DNA from: Salinicola tamaricis
GTDB taxonomy: Bacteria > Pseudomonadota > Gammaproteobacteria > Pseudomonadales > Halomonadaceae
Length of the DNA: 64,000 nt
Assembly: GCF_003006155.1 (NCBI RefSeq)
Contig: NZ_CP023559.1
Span: forward strand, 1,054,001-1,118,000
Direction of reading: 5' to 3'
The notes under the pieces were generated by a model. The model had not been told where the DNA came from and did no database searches. It was given only the letters and a program-made list of their open reading frames with translations. Shown one piece after another: positions 51,041 through 62,993 of the stretch. A program made the position numbers and the translations under genes. Every line of letters begins with the position of its first letter. Position 1 is the stretch's first letter.

Positions 51041-51610
51041 TGGTGAGTCTCCCCTGGAGGTTCGAGTGCCACACTGCGCGATTTCCGCGATCGCGTAGCG
51101 TTAATGCGGCGGTACGCCGCTACCGACATGCCGTCGGCGCCTGATGCCATAATCCTGGCTATGGGCCCTGGGTGGGGACCCGCACTCATGGAAACCTCGT
51201 GACCGGCAGGTCGACGCGGCTCCCGGCACGGCAGATCGCCGTGTGGGGTTGGCGGGGACGAGCGGGTGGCCCGTTCCCCTCTTTCCTGAGAAAGAGTTCC
51301 TTCGACAGGCGGGTAGAGGTCACGCAGAACCTACCCTTCACGCAGCGGCCAGGGGTCGCCCGGCAATGGCTGCGCCCGCAATCAGGAGTCGCCTAGATTC
51401 TCCCAGCGCTCCCGGAGTGTCAACCTTGGCGGGCACCCGGCGTCAGCACCGGCCATCGGCGCCCGACACGCGCCCCTCCGTTTACCGAAGCGCGACGAAA
51501 GTCTACCGACGAACGCTCGCATCTGCGTCGATCCCTTGCTGTAATGCGCAAGCTGAATCGATTCATCTCATGTATACCGCGTCGCCCGACCCGGAAGAAG
51601 GAGGAGTTCC
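51041..51610. other. divergent intergenic region between ilvI and the sugar transporter
   Basis: A stretch of 570 bases with no supported gene. I looked on the minus strand for an ilv-type leader peptide and attenuator hairpin and saw none. The transporter has AAGAAGGAGG just before 51611. No T-box or known riboswitch pattern is recognised. Confidence 0.4.
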
Positions 51611-52984
51611 ATGTCGCGTATCGTCCAGTGGTCGATCACGGTAGCCCTGGCCGGGTTTCTATTCGGCTTCGATACCGCGGTCATCTCCGGCGCCGACAAA
51701 CCCATCCAGGCGCTGTGGGGGCTGAGCGACCTGCAGCACGGCCTGCTGGTGATGTCGATGGCGCTGTGGGGCACGGTGATCGGCGCCATCTGGGGCAACT
51801 ACCCCACCGACCGCCTGGGCCGGCGCGCCACCCTGCTGCTGATCGGCGGGCTCTATCTGATCTCGGCGATGGGCTCGGCGCTGGCCAGCGACCCCTACTG
51901 GTTCTCGTTCTTCCGTCTGATCGGCGGTATCGGCGTGGGCGTCTCCTCGGTGGCGGCCCCCACCTATATTTCGGAGATCGCGCCAAGCGAGCGTCGCGGC
52001 CTGCTGGTGGGCCTGTATCAGTTCAACGTGGTGTTCGGCATCCTGATGGCGTTCGTCTCCAACTATGTGATCGGCGCGCTGATCGACGGCCAGGCGTGGC
52101 GCTGGATGCTCGGCGTCGAGGCGGTGCCGGCGCTGATCTACACCCTGATGGTGCTGCGCATTCCACGCAGCCCGCGCTGGCTGATCCTGCACCGCAACGA
52201 CACCCAAGGCGCCGCCGCGGTACTGCGGCAGCTCGACCCGCAAGCCGACGTCGACGCCCAGGTCGCCGCGATCCGCGCCGCCGACGACAGTGACGAGCAG
52301 CAGGCGCGACCGGCGTTCTTCTCCGGCCGCTATCGCCTGCCCATCCTGCTGGCGTTCCTGATCGCCTTCTTCAATCAGCTCTCCGGTATCAATTTCATCA
52401 TCTACTACGCCCCCCGAGTGCTCGAAGCGGCCCAGCTCGGCAGCAGCGCTGCCCTGCTCTCGACCGTGGGCATCGGCGTGATCAACCTGCTGTTCACCAT
52501 GCTCGGCATGGCGCTGATCGACCGTCTGGGGCGGCGCACCCTGCTCTACATCGGCTCGGTGGGCTATATCGCCTCGCTGGTGCTGATCTCGCGCGCCTTC
52601 TTCTCCGGCGATCTGGGTGGTCTCGACGTGCCCTTGCTGCTGTGCCTGTTCATCGCCGCCCACGCCATCAGCCAGGGGGCGATCATCTGGGTCTTCATCG
52701 CCGAGATCTTCCCCAACCAGGTGCGCGCCCGCGGCCAGTCCTTCGGCAGTTCGGTGCACTGGATCTGCGCTGCCTGTATCGCACTGCTGATGCCCACGGT
52801 GCTGGGGCACTTCAACGGCGGGCCGGTGTTCGCCTTCTTCGCCGTGATGATGGTATTGCAGGTGCTGTTCGTGATGTTCCTGATGCCCGAGACCAAGGGC
52901 GTCTCGCTGGAGGAGCTACAGCGCCGCCTGGTACGCGGCGGCAGCGACCCGGCAGCGCAGCGGCGCCAGCCCGCCCGCGCCTGA
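51611..52984 (+). CDS. MFS sugar porter (XylE/GLUT-like)
   Basis: A 457-residue protein with 12 membrane segments. It has the sugar porter signatures DRLGRR in loops 2-3 and 8-9 (NYPTDRLGRRATLL, ALIDRLGRRTLLY), PTYISEIAPSERRG after helix 4, the QLSGINFIIYYAP motif of helix 7, and a PETKG C-terminus. It likely imports a monosaccharide or polyol by proton symport; specificity unknown. Confidence 0.9.
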   Translation: MSRIVQWSITVALAGFLFGFDTAVISGADKPIQALWGLSDLQHGLLVMSMALWGTVIGAIWGNYPTDRLGRRATLLLIGGLYLISAMGSALASDPYWFSFFRLIGGIGVGVSSVAAPTYISEIAPSERRGLLVGLYQFNVVFGILMAFVSNYVIGALIDGQAWRWMLGVEAVPALIYTLMVLRIPRSPRWLILHRNDTQGAAAVLRQLDPQADVDAQVAAIRAADDSDEQQARPAFFSGRYRLPILLAFLIAFFNQLSGINFIIYYAPRVLEAAQLGSSAALLSTVGIGVINLLFTMLGMALIDRLGRRTLLYIGSVGYIASLVLISRAFFSGDLGGLDVPLLLCLFIAAHAISQGAIIWVFIAEIFPNQVRARGQSFGSSVHWICAACIALLMPTVLGHFNGGPVFAFFAVMMVLQVLFVMFLMPETKGVSLEELQRRLVRGGSDPAAQRRQPARA

Positions 52985-53056
52985 ACAGACGCCCCAGGCG
53001 CGATCTCTGGCCTCGGAAGGTCTCGGGGGCGTGAGAACTGCGGCCCAGACAAGACA

Positions 53057-53082
53057 AGAGCCCCGCCTTTCGGCGGGGCTCT
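53057..53082. terminator. bidirectional terminator between transporter and clpB
   Basis: An 11-bp inverted repeat AGAGCCCCGCC / GGCGGGGCTCT between convergent genes. Confidence 0.85.
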
Positions 53083-53120
53083 ATCGTGGTCACTAGCCGT
53101 ACAGCGAGTATCCGCCGACG

Positions 53121-55705
<2,585 letters not shown>

Positions 55706-55766
55706 CGGATTCCCTCCAGAGCCGGCCGACCGAGTCGGCGGCGAATCAGTTTATCAGTTGACAGCT

Positions 55767-55794
55767 AGATGGAGGTATGTTTATACAATTCAAG
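55767..55794 (-). promoter_or_regulatory. sigma-32 heat-shock promoter of clpB
   Basis: CTTGAA (55794-55789), 14-bp spacer, CTCCATCT (55774-55767), against consensus CTTGAA-N13-15-CCCCATNT. It lies about 60 bases before the clpB start. Confidence 0.88.
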
Positions 55795-55887
55795 CGTCAC
55801 GCATGAAAAATTCGCCTGCGCCAAATGGACGCAGACGAATCTCATTCATGTGGAATCTGAAACAGAAGGGAAGCCGGATAGCGCGAC

Positions 55888-56691
55888 TCAGCGCAGCCAG
55901 ATCACGCTGGCCATATGCCCGGTGCGGCCCTGGTCACGACGGTAGGAGTAAAAGCGCTCCTCGTCGCAGGCGGTGCAGAAGTGGCCGCCGCTGATCGACT
56001 GGATCCCCAGGCGCTCGAGGCGCAGGCGCGCCAGCTTGTAGAGATCGGCCATATGGTGGCCGAGCCGGTAGGGGCTGCGGTCGAAGGCGCTCTCCGCCTC
56101 CGGCTGGACCGCGACGAAGGCTTCGAACACCTCCGGACCGACCTCGAACTGGGCATTCGAGATCGCCGGCCCGAACCACACCAGAATCTCGCTCGGATCG
56201 ACCCCCAGCGCGGCCACGCTGGCCTCCAGCACGCCACCGGCGAGCCCGCGCCAGCCGGCGTGGGCCACGCCCACGCGGGTCCCCGCCCGATCGCAGAAGA
56301 ACACCGGCAGGCAGTCGGCGGTGAGCACCACGCAGGCGTAATCACGCCCGCTGGTGACCGCCGCATCGGCCTCGGGCGGCGTCTCGCGGTACTCGGGCTG
56401 ATAGCTCTGCATCACCCGCGCCCCGTGGACCTGCTTGAGCCAGAACAGCGGACGCCCATCGCCCACCTCCAGCGACAGCAGCTCACGGCAGCGCGCCACC
56501 GTCTGCGGGTCGTCGCCCTTGAAGCCCTGGGGATTGAAAGCGGCGAAGTGGCCGCGGCTGGGGCCGGTCTGGCGCGTGGTGACGAAGGCACCGACGGTAC
56601 TCGGCGCGGCCCAGTCAGGCAGGATCAGCGTCGGCGCATCGCTGGCCGGCGCGGTCATGCCGGGCAATCCGGAAGCGTCACTCAGGCTCAT
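55888..56691 (-). CDS. pgeF: PgeF/YfiH, multicopper polyphenol oxidase family protein
   Basis: A 267-residue protein with VVLTADCLPVFFCD, VAHAGWRGLAGGV and GHFCTACDEERFYSYRRD, whose His and Cys residues bind zinc or copper. The family corrects misincorporated serine in peptidoglycan precursors and shows purine nucleosidase activity in some members. It overlaps the rluD stop by four bases and follows rluD in the common rluD-pgeF order, upstream of clpB. Confidence 0.93.
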   Translation of the reverse strand: MSLSDASGLPGMTAPASDAPTLILPDWAAPSTVGAFVTTRQTGPSRGHFAAFNPQGFKGDDPQTVARCRELLSLEVGDGRPLFWLKQVHGARVMQSYQPEYRETPPEADAAVTSGRDYACVVLTADCLPVFFCDRAGTRVGVAHAGWRGLAGGVLEASVAALGVDPSEILVWFGPAISNAQFEVGPEVFEAFVAVQPEAESAFDRSPYRLGHHMADLYKLARLRLERLGIQSISGGHFCTACDEERFYSYRRDQGRTGHMASVIWLR

Positions 56692-57647
56692 GCCTCGCCC
56701 TCCCGGTCCTGACGCAGCGCATCCAGCAGCAGGAAAATGTCATCGGGCAGCGGCGCGCGGCACTCCACCGGCTCGCCGCTGACGGGATGCGTGAAGCGCA
56801 GCTTGTGCGCATGCAGCGCCTGGCGCGGGAAATCGCGCAGCAGCGTCTTGAGCGACTCGCCGGCGCCGGCGGGTAGCTTGAGCCGCCCGCCGTAGACCGG
56901 ATCCCCGACCAGCGGATAGCGCACATGGGCCAGATGCACGCGGATCTGATGGGTGCGCCCGGTCTCCAGACGACAGCGCACGTGGGTGTGCCCACGGAAG
57001 CGCTCCTGGACCCGGTAGTGGGTCACCGCCGGCTTGCCACCATTGGTGACCGACTGACGCTGACGATCCTTGGGATGGCGCCCGATCGGCGCATCCACGG
57101 TACCGCCGGCGGTCATGGTGCCGACCACGATGGCATCGTACTCCCGCGACACGCTACGCGCCTGCAGCTGCTCGACCAGTGCGGTCTGGGCCTCCAGCGT
57201 CTTGGCCACCATCATCAGCCCGGTGGTGTCCTTGTCGAGACGATGCACGATGCCGGCACGGGGGATACCGGCCAGCGCCGGAAAATGGTGCAACAGGGCG
57301 TTGAGCAGGGTGCCGTCGGGGTTGCCGGCGGCGGGATGCACCACCAGCCCGGCAGGCTTGTCGATCACCACCACCGCGTCGTCTTCGTGGACGATGGTCA
57401 GTGGAATATCCTGTGCCTCCCAGCGGGTCTCGGCTTCCAGTTGCGCGTCGAGCGCCAGCCGTTCACCGCCGAACACCTTGTCCTTGGGCCGTGCCGTGCG
57501 CCCGTCGAGACTGAGCTCGCCCTGCTGGATCCAGCTCTTGAGCCGCTCGCGGGAGAACTCGGGGAACATTTCGGCCGCCGCCTGGTCCAGACGTCGTCCG
57601 GCCAAATGCTCGGGTATGCGCTCGTCACGCTTGAGGATGTCGGCCAT
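56688..57647 (-). CDS. rluD: RluD, 23S rRNA pseudouridine synthase
   Basis: An intact 319-residue protein. The N-terminal S4 domain (GRRLDQAAAEMFPEFSRERLKSWIQQGELSLDG) is followed by the catalytic IVHRLDKDTTGLMMVAKT with the nucleophilic Asp, and RLETGRTHQIRVHLAH. It modifies uridines of helix 69 (1911, 1915, 1917). It is divergent from bamD, as in many gammaproteobacteria. Confidence 0.96.
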   Translation of the reverse strand: MADILKRDERIPEHLAGRRLDQAAAEMFPEFSRERLKSWIQQGELSLDGRTARPKDKVFGGERLALDAQLEAETRWEAQDIPLTIVHEDDAVVVIDKPAGLVVHPAAGNPDGTLLNALLHHFPALAGIPRAGIVHRLDKDTTGLMMVAKTLEAQTALVEQLQARSVSREYDAIVVGTMTAGGTVDAPIGRHPKDRQRQSVTNGGKPAVTHYRVQERFRGHTHVRCRLETGRTHQIRVHLAHVRYPLVGDPVYGGRLKLPAGAGESLKTLLRDFPRQALHAHKLRFTHPVSGEPVECRAPLPDDIFLLLDALRQDREGEA

Positions 57648-57766
57648 ACGTCGGGAAGGATTCCGTTTCGCCGGTACATTTCGCCGCTACCGGGGTTTGC
57701 TTTATAGTGAGCGGATTCGGCGGATTCTATCACGGCCGCCAGGGATTGGTTGATACGAGGATGACG

Positions 57767-58578
57767 ATGCGATTTTCAGCGCGATTTCCCGCACTGGGCG
57801 CCCTGCTGATGTCGGGCGCGCTGCTCGCCGGGTGCGCCAGTAACGAGCCCGCCCCCGATCTGCAGGAGCAGGAGCTCTACCAGCAGGCCCAGAGCTCGCT
57901 CGATGCCGGCCGTTTCTCCACCGCGGTGACCCAGCTGGAAGCGCTCGATACCCGTTTCCCCTTCGGTCGCTACGCCGAGCAAGCCCAGCTGGAGCAGATC
58001 TACGCCTACTACAAGGTGGGAGAACTGGGAGCAGGCGCGCGCCGCCGCCAGCCGCTTCATCCGTCTGCATCCGGATCATCCGCAGGTCGACTACGCTTAC
58101 TACATGCGTGGCCTGGCCGCCTATCAGGCAGGACGCTTCAGCCTCGAGGCCTGGAGCTGATCGACATCTCCAAGCGCGATCTAGGGGCCTCGCGTGACGC
58201 CTACGTCGACTTCGGCGAGCTGGTGCGGCGCTTCCCCGACAGCGCCTACGCTCCGGACGCGCGCCAGCGCATCATCTATCTGCGCAACGTGATGGCGCGC
58301 CACGAGCTGCAGGTGGCCGACTTTACCTGCGCAAGGGCGCCTATGTCGCCGCGATCGAGCGCGGGCGCTGGGTGATCGAGCACTACCCCAAGTCCACTGC
58401 GACCCGCGATGCCCTGGCGGTAATGGTCGAGGGCTATCTGGGTCTGGACATGCGCGGTCGCGCACAGAGCGTGCTCAAGACGCTGATCGCCAACGATCCC
58501 GACAACGCCCAGCTCGATGGCAACACTTTCGAGCCCAAGCATGTCAAGGTGAACCCGCCGCTCACCGCCAACGGCTGA
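57767..58578 (+). CDS. bamD: BamD, outer-membrane assembly lipoprotein (three frame breaks)
   Basis: About 270 residues after joining near 58022, 58155 and 58322. Signal and lipobox [28 protein letters not shown] helices follow ([79 protein letters not shown]). It is an essential part of the BAM complex, so breaks in a living strain are not plausible. ATG 57767 is favoured over 57761 by spacing from CGAGG. Confidence 0.93.
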
Positions 58579-58592
58579 GCAGCCGGAGCCCA

Positions 58593-58619
58593 AAAAACCG
58601 CGACCCAGTCGCGGTTTTT
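58593..58619. terminator. bidirectional terminator between bamD and nadE
   Basis: A perfect 12-bp inverted repeat AAAAACCGCGAC / GTCGCGGTTTTT with a CCA loop, between convergent genes. Confidence 0.92.
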
Positions 58620-58662
58620 GATGCGCCGAATTGGCTTGATCAGAGGCCTGACCGGGGCCTGA

Positions 58663-60301
58663 CTAGGCGCCAGGCTGCCACCCATTGACGATCGGATAGC
58701 GCCGATCGCGGCCGAAGCCACGCAGCGTCACCCGTACACCCACCGGCGCCTGACGCCGCTTGTACTCGTTGCGGTCGACCAGCTTGACCACCTTGTAGAC
58801 GTCGTCGCGATCATAGCCGGCAGCGATGATCGCCTCGGCGCTCATGTCGCCTTCGATATAGCGCTCGAGAATGGCATCGAGCACGTCGTAGCCCGGCAGC
58901 GAGTCGCTGTCCTGCTGATCGGGGGCCAACTCGGCGGAGGGCGGCCGGGTGATCACCCGCTCCGGGATCGCCGCGGACTGAGCATTACGCCACCTGGCCA
59001 GCCGGTAGACCCAGGTCTTGTAGACATCCTTGAGCGCGTTGTAGCCGCCGACCATGTCGCCGTAGAGGGTGGCGTAGCCCACCGCCATCTCGCTCTTGTT
59101 GCCGGTGGTCTGGACCATCAGCCCCTTCTTGTTGGAGATCGCCATCAGCAGCACACCGCGCACCCGCGACTGCAGGTTCTCCTCGGTGGTATCCGCCTTC
59201 AGGCCGCTGAAGCTCTCGGCGAGGGTGGCGGTGAACGCCTCGACCATCGGCGCGATCGGCATCACCTCGTAGCCGACGCCGAGCAGTCGGGCCTGTTCGG
59301 CGGCGTCGGCACGCGAGATCTCGGCGGTGTAGTGATACGGCATCATCACCGCATGGACCCGCTCGGGGCCGAGGGCATCGACGGCGATAGCCAGCGACAG
59401 CGCCGAGTCGATGCCCCCGGAGCCCCATGACCACGCCCTGAAAACCGCTCTTGTTGACGTAGTCGCGCAGCCCGGTGACCAGCGCGCAGTAGAGATTCTC
59501 CTCGCTCTCCGGCAGCGCCTCGCGCTCGCCCGACTCGGGATGCCAGCCGGCGTCCGCGGCGACGAAGCGCACCGGCATCAGCCCGGCCTGCCAGAACGGC
59601 GCGCGTACCGCGACCTCGCCCTGGGCATCCAGCACCAGCGAACCGCCGTCGAACACCAGCTCGTCCTGGCCGCCGATGGCGTTGACGTAGACCACCGGCC
59701 GGCCCGCCTCGCGGGCACGGGTGGCGAACAGCCGCTCGCGCTCGGCGGGCTTGTCGAGATGGAACGGCGAGGCGTTGAGCGTGACCAGGATATCGGCGCC
59801 GGCCTGCGCCGACTGCCGGACCGGGGCGCCATCCCACAGATCCTCGCAGATCAGGATGCCGAGCCGCGCGCCGGCGTGCTCGATCACCAACGGCTGGGTG
59901 CCGGGCTCGAAGTAACGATCCTCGTCGAACACCTGATAGTTGGGCAGCGCCTGCTTGGCGTACTCACCCCGCCATTCTCCTCCCAGCAGCACGCCGGCGA
60001 GGTTGTAGCGCTTGCCGTCGCGCAGGCCGGGATACCCCACCACGACCAGGGTCTGCGGCGCAAACTTGGCGATCTTCTGCGCCATCTCCGCCAGCGCCTC
60101 AGCCAGGCGCGGCTCCATCGCCTCGCGCAGCAGCAGGTCTTCAGGCGGATAGCCGGTGAGATAGAGCTCGCTGAATACCACCACGTCGGCGTCGTGCTCG
60201 AGCTTCGCCTCGCGCACGGCCTCGATCGCCGCTGCGGTATTGCCGGCGATATCGCCGACCAGCGGGTCGAGCTGTGCCATTACCAGGGTCAGGTCTTGCA
60301 T
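58663..60301 (-). CDS. nadE: NadE, glutamine-dependent NAD+ synthase (one frame break)
   Basis: About 546 residues. The N-terminal nitrilase-like glutaminase domain has Glu in VFSELYLTGYPPEDLL, Lys near EYAKQALPNYQVFDE, and Cys in LGILICEDLWDG. The C-terminal synthetase P-loop should read SGGIDSAL, but the frame shifts at about 59420 just before it. The rest continues PERVHAVMMPYHYTAEISRADA and TTGNKSEMAVGYATLYGDM. It makes NAD from deamido-NAD with ammonia from glutamine. Essential, so the shift is likely a sequence error. Confidence 0.95.
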
Positions 60302-60411
60302 GGGTCCACTCTCTCCAGACAGCTACGACAGGGTTGGCTGGCGCCGCGCAACCGGCCTCGGCGGCGTCACGCTCATTTTCGCCCATGGCCGCGGCCAGGC
60401 AAAATCCATAC

Positions 60412-61493
60412 TCAGCGCGGCAGGTAAGGGGTCGGGTCGACGATCGGCGCGCAGCCGATCAGTTGATCCACCAGCAGCCGGGTCGAGGCCGGCGCCAGCA
60501 CCAGGCCGTTGCGGTAGTGTCCGGCATTGATGTGCAGCCCGTCGAACCCCGGTACCGCACCAATGGTCGGGATACCCTCGGGCGAGCCGGGGCGCAGCCC
60601 GGCCCAGTGGTGCTCGACTTCGCACTCGGCCAGCGCCGGCACGATGCTGCAGGCGCTGGCGTGCAGCGAGCCGAGCGCCGCGGCGGTGGTCTGCTTGTCG
60701 AAGCCGACCTCCTCGAGGGTCGAACCGGCCAGCACGCGGCCATCGGCGCGCGGAATGACGTAGCGGCCATCCTTGAGCACCACCCGCTCGACCAGCCCGG
60801 TTGGCGCCTTGAACAGAATCATCTGCCCCTTGACAGGACGCACGGCCAACTCGACCCCGATACCCGCCAGCAGCGCGCTCGACCAGGCCCCGGCGCAGAC
60901 CACGGTGTGTCCGGCGTGCAGCGCCCCGCTATCGGTCTCGACCCCGCGGATGGCCGCGCCCTGGCGAATCAGTGCGCGCACCTCGCGCCCCTCGTGCAGC
61001 GTCACCCCGGGGCTGGCGGCGAGGCGCGCGCGCAGCGCCTGACCCAGGCGCGGGTTGCGGATGCTGCCCAGTCGGCATCCACAGCGCGCCGTCGAATCCG
61101 GGTGCCGCCTGCGGCTCCTTCGCATACAGGGTCGCGGCATCGATGCGCGACAGCGCTTGGCCACCTCGCGCGCCCAGTCGAGGGCGGCGGCGACATCCTC
61201 GACGCGCAGATAGAGCAGCCCCTTCTGGCGGAACTCGGGGTCGATGCCGGTCTCTTCGAGCAGCCGCCCGGCGAGCTCCGGGTAGCGCCCTCGGACCAGC
61301 TCGACAACGCCGAGATCGGCCGCGAATAGCGCCAGGGGTAGAGCGGCGAAACAATGCCACCGCCGGCCCAGGAGGCCTCGCGGCCGCAGCGCCCGCGCGC
61401 CACCAGCGCCACCGAGTGCCCGGCATCGGCCAGCTGCAGCGCCGTCAGCATGCCGATGACGCCTCCCCCCACGATCAAGAAATCCTGCTGCAT
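60412..61493 (-). CDS. thiO: ThiO-type glycine oxidase, FAD-dependent (several frame breaks)
   Basis: About 360 residues over frames broken near 61360, 61130 and 61095. The start MQQDFLIVGGGVIGMLTALQLADAGHSVALV is the FAD-binding GxGxxG fold, then REASWAGGGIVSPLYPW. The C-terminal half has ELAVRPVKGQMILFK, HHWAGLRPGSPEGIPTIG and the ending GHYRNGLVLAPASTRLLVDQL, as in ThiO. It oxidises glycine to iminoglycine for the thiamin thiazole ring. Confidence 0.9.
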
Positions 61494-61601
61494 GTCGATA
61501 TCCCGACAAAAGCCCGATGTTACCACCCCCACTGCCGCGCGTGCCCGCCCTCGCCCGAGGAGATACCTCCATCGCCCCGCCTACCGCTCACCGCCAGTCG
61601 C

Positions 61602-62102
61602 GTGCGCGCCATCGTCTCAGCTCAGATCGCACCACGGGGCTTCACCCTGATCGAGCTGGCTGGTCACCCTGGTGATCATCGGCATACTCGCCGGCATCGC
61701 GATCTCCACAAGCGGCTGGCTGGAGCGCCGCCGCCTGGCCAGCGAGACCGGGCGCTGCACCAGCGCCTGGAAGCGCTGCAGCTCGCCGTCGCCACGCGCC
61801 AGCCGTGGCGGCTCTGCGCCCTCGGCGCCAACGGCCAGTGCGGCAAGAATTGGAACCGGGGTTATCAGTGGACTCAGGCCGACGGTGGCGGAGGGCGCCT
61901 GGCGGGGGAGCATCCGCTGACGGGTGTCGGTCTGGTCTGGAATGGCGGCAACCAACTCACTTTCAACAGCACACCCTGGCACTTCAATACGTCCCTCGGC
62001 AGCTTCTGGGTCTGCACGGCCAGTGACGGCAACAAGCTAACCCTCAACGATGCCGGCCGGGTGACGCTGACCCAGGGTGATCGCAGCGGATGCCCTCCCT
62101 GA
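61602..62102 (+). CDS. FimT/GspH-like minor pseudopilin (frame breaks)
   Basis: About 165 residues after joining near 61665 and 61757. The prepilin motif PRGFTLIEL is followed by a TLVIIGILAGIAIS membrane helix. The globular part has LVWNGGNQLTFNSTPWHFNTSLGSFWVCTASDGNKLTLNDAGRV, the GspH/FimT ending. A GTG at 61602 is the likeliest start; no ATG is nearby. It is transcribed opposite the pilE/pilY1 group. Confidence 0.75.
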   Translation: MRAIVSAQIAPRGFTLIELAGHPGDHRHTRRHRDLHKRLAGAPPPGQRDRALHQRLEALQLAVATRQPWRLCALGANGQCGKNWNRGYQWTQADGGGGRLAGEHPLTGVGLVWNGGNQLTFNSTPWHFNTSLGSFWVCTASDGNKLTLNDAGRVTLTQGDRSGCPP

Positions 62103-62119
62103 GGGCTTCCGGACGTGGT

Positions 62120-62455
62120 TCAACGCGGCGTACTGCGCTCCACGGCACGCGCTTGGGCGCTGGAGAAAATCTCGCGGGCGCCGATACAGCGCTCGACCTG
62201 AAGTCCTTCGCCGGGTGCCTCCTGGTCGAGGAAGCGCTGCAGCGCCCGCTGAGCCTTACGCACTTCGTCGATCTCGATCCAGCGAATGCGCAGGCTGCCG
62301 TCGGCCTGACGCACCGCACACTTGGCCATCTCGCGCTCATCTGCCCGCGTGGGTGATAGCAGGCCGAGTAGACAGAGCCCGAGCACACAGAGGCAGAGCG
62401 CTGCCAGTCGCGCGCCGGGTTTCCTTCGCGCCCGCCCTCTGGATCGCCTCACCAT
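62120..62455 (-). CDS. small secreted or membrane-anchored protein beside pilE
   Basis: A 111-residue protein. An Arg-rich start is followed by [19 protein letters not shown], a signal or anchor helix. The mature part reads [58 protein letters not shown], with two Cys. Family not recognised. Its ATG overlaps the end of the PilE-like gene by seven bases, so it is translated with the pilin genes and may aid pilus assembly. Confidence 0.6.
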   Translation of the reverse strand: MVRRSRGRARRKPGARLAALCLCVLGLCLLGLLSPTRADEREMAKCAVRQADGSLRIRWIEIDEVRKAQRALQRFLDQEAPGEGLQVERCIGAREIFSSAQARAVERSTPR

Positions 62456-62889
62456 GCTCCCTGCTCCGTTTTGTTCAGCCGCCGCCCGGTATTGCCTTGG
62501 GAATCGATCCATAGCACGCCATCGCCCTGCTGCGGACTGCCCGCCTGGGGCGTCGCGGTCATCCGCACATACTGGCCTGCCGGCGGCGCCTGGCCGGAGC
62601 CGCCGCCGGTGCAACCCGCCTGATTGCCGCAGACCGCCAGTCGATAGTCGCTGTTGCCCAGGGTACCGCCGCCGGTGAGAGTGGCCACGCTGGGAGCGTA
62701 TTGCAGAAACTGGCCGTAGTAGCTCTCCTGGCGCGCCATCGCGCTTTGCAGTAGCGCTTGACCGTCGCTGCGCCGCGAGCGCTCGACATACTGCTGATAG
62801 CTGGGAATGGCGATCGCGGCGAGAATCCCGACGATCGCCACCACGATCATCAGCTCGATCAGGGTGAAACCACGCTGGCGCTGGGTCAT
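62449..62889 (-). CDS. PilE-like type IV minor pilin
   Basis: A 146-residue prepilin. The start [44 protein letters not shown] is the classic class III signal with Glu5 and the N-terminal helix. The globular part has two Cys ([13 protein letters not shown]) and a Tyr-rich stretch ([13 protein letters not shown]). It is a likely minor pilin or initiator, next to PilY1. Confidence 0.9.
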   Translation of the reverse strand: MTQRQRGFTLIELMIVVAIVGILAAIAIPSYQQYVERSRRSDGQALLQSAMARQESYYGQFLQYAPSVATLTGGGTLGNSDYRLAVCGNQAGCTGGGSGQAPPAGQYVRMTATPQAGSPQQGDGVLWIDSQGNTGRRLNKTEQGAW

Positions 62890-62993
62890 GAAGGCTCCGT
62901 TCGCGGACTGATAGGAAAAAGAGGTAGGAAAATAGGTAGAAAAAAGAGAGTACCGTCGCGATCGACGGCGAGTCGGAACTAAAGCCAGCGGTA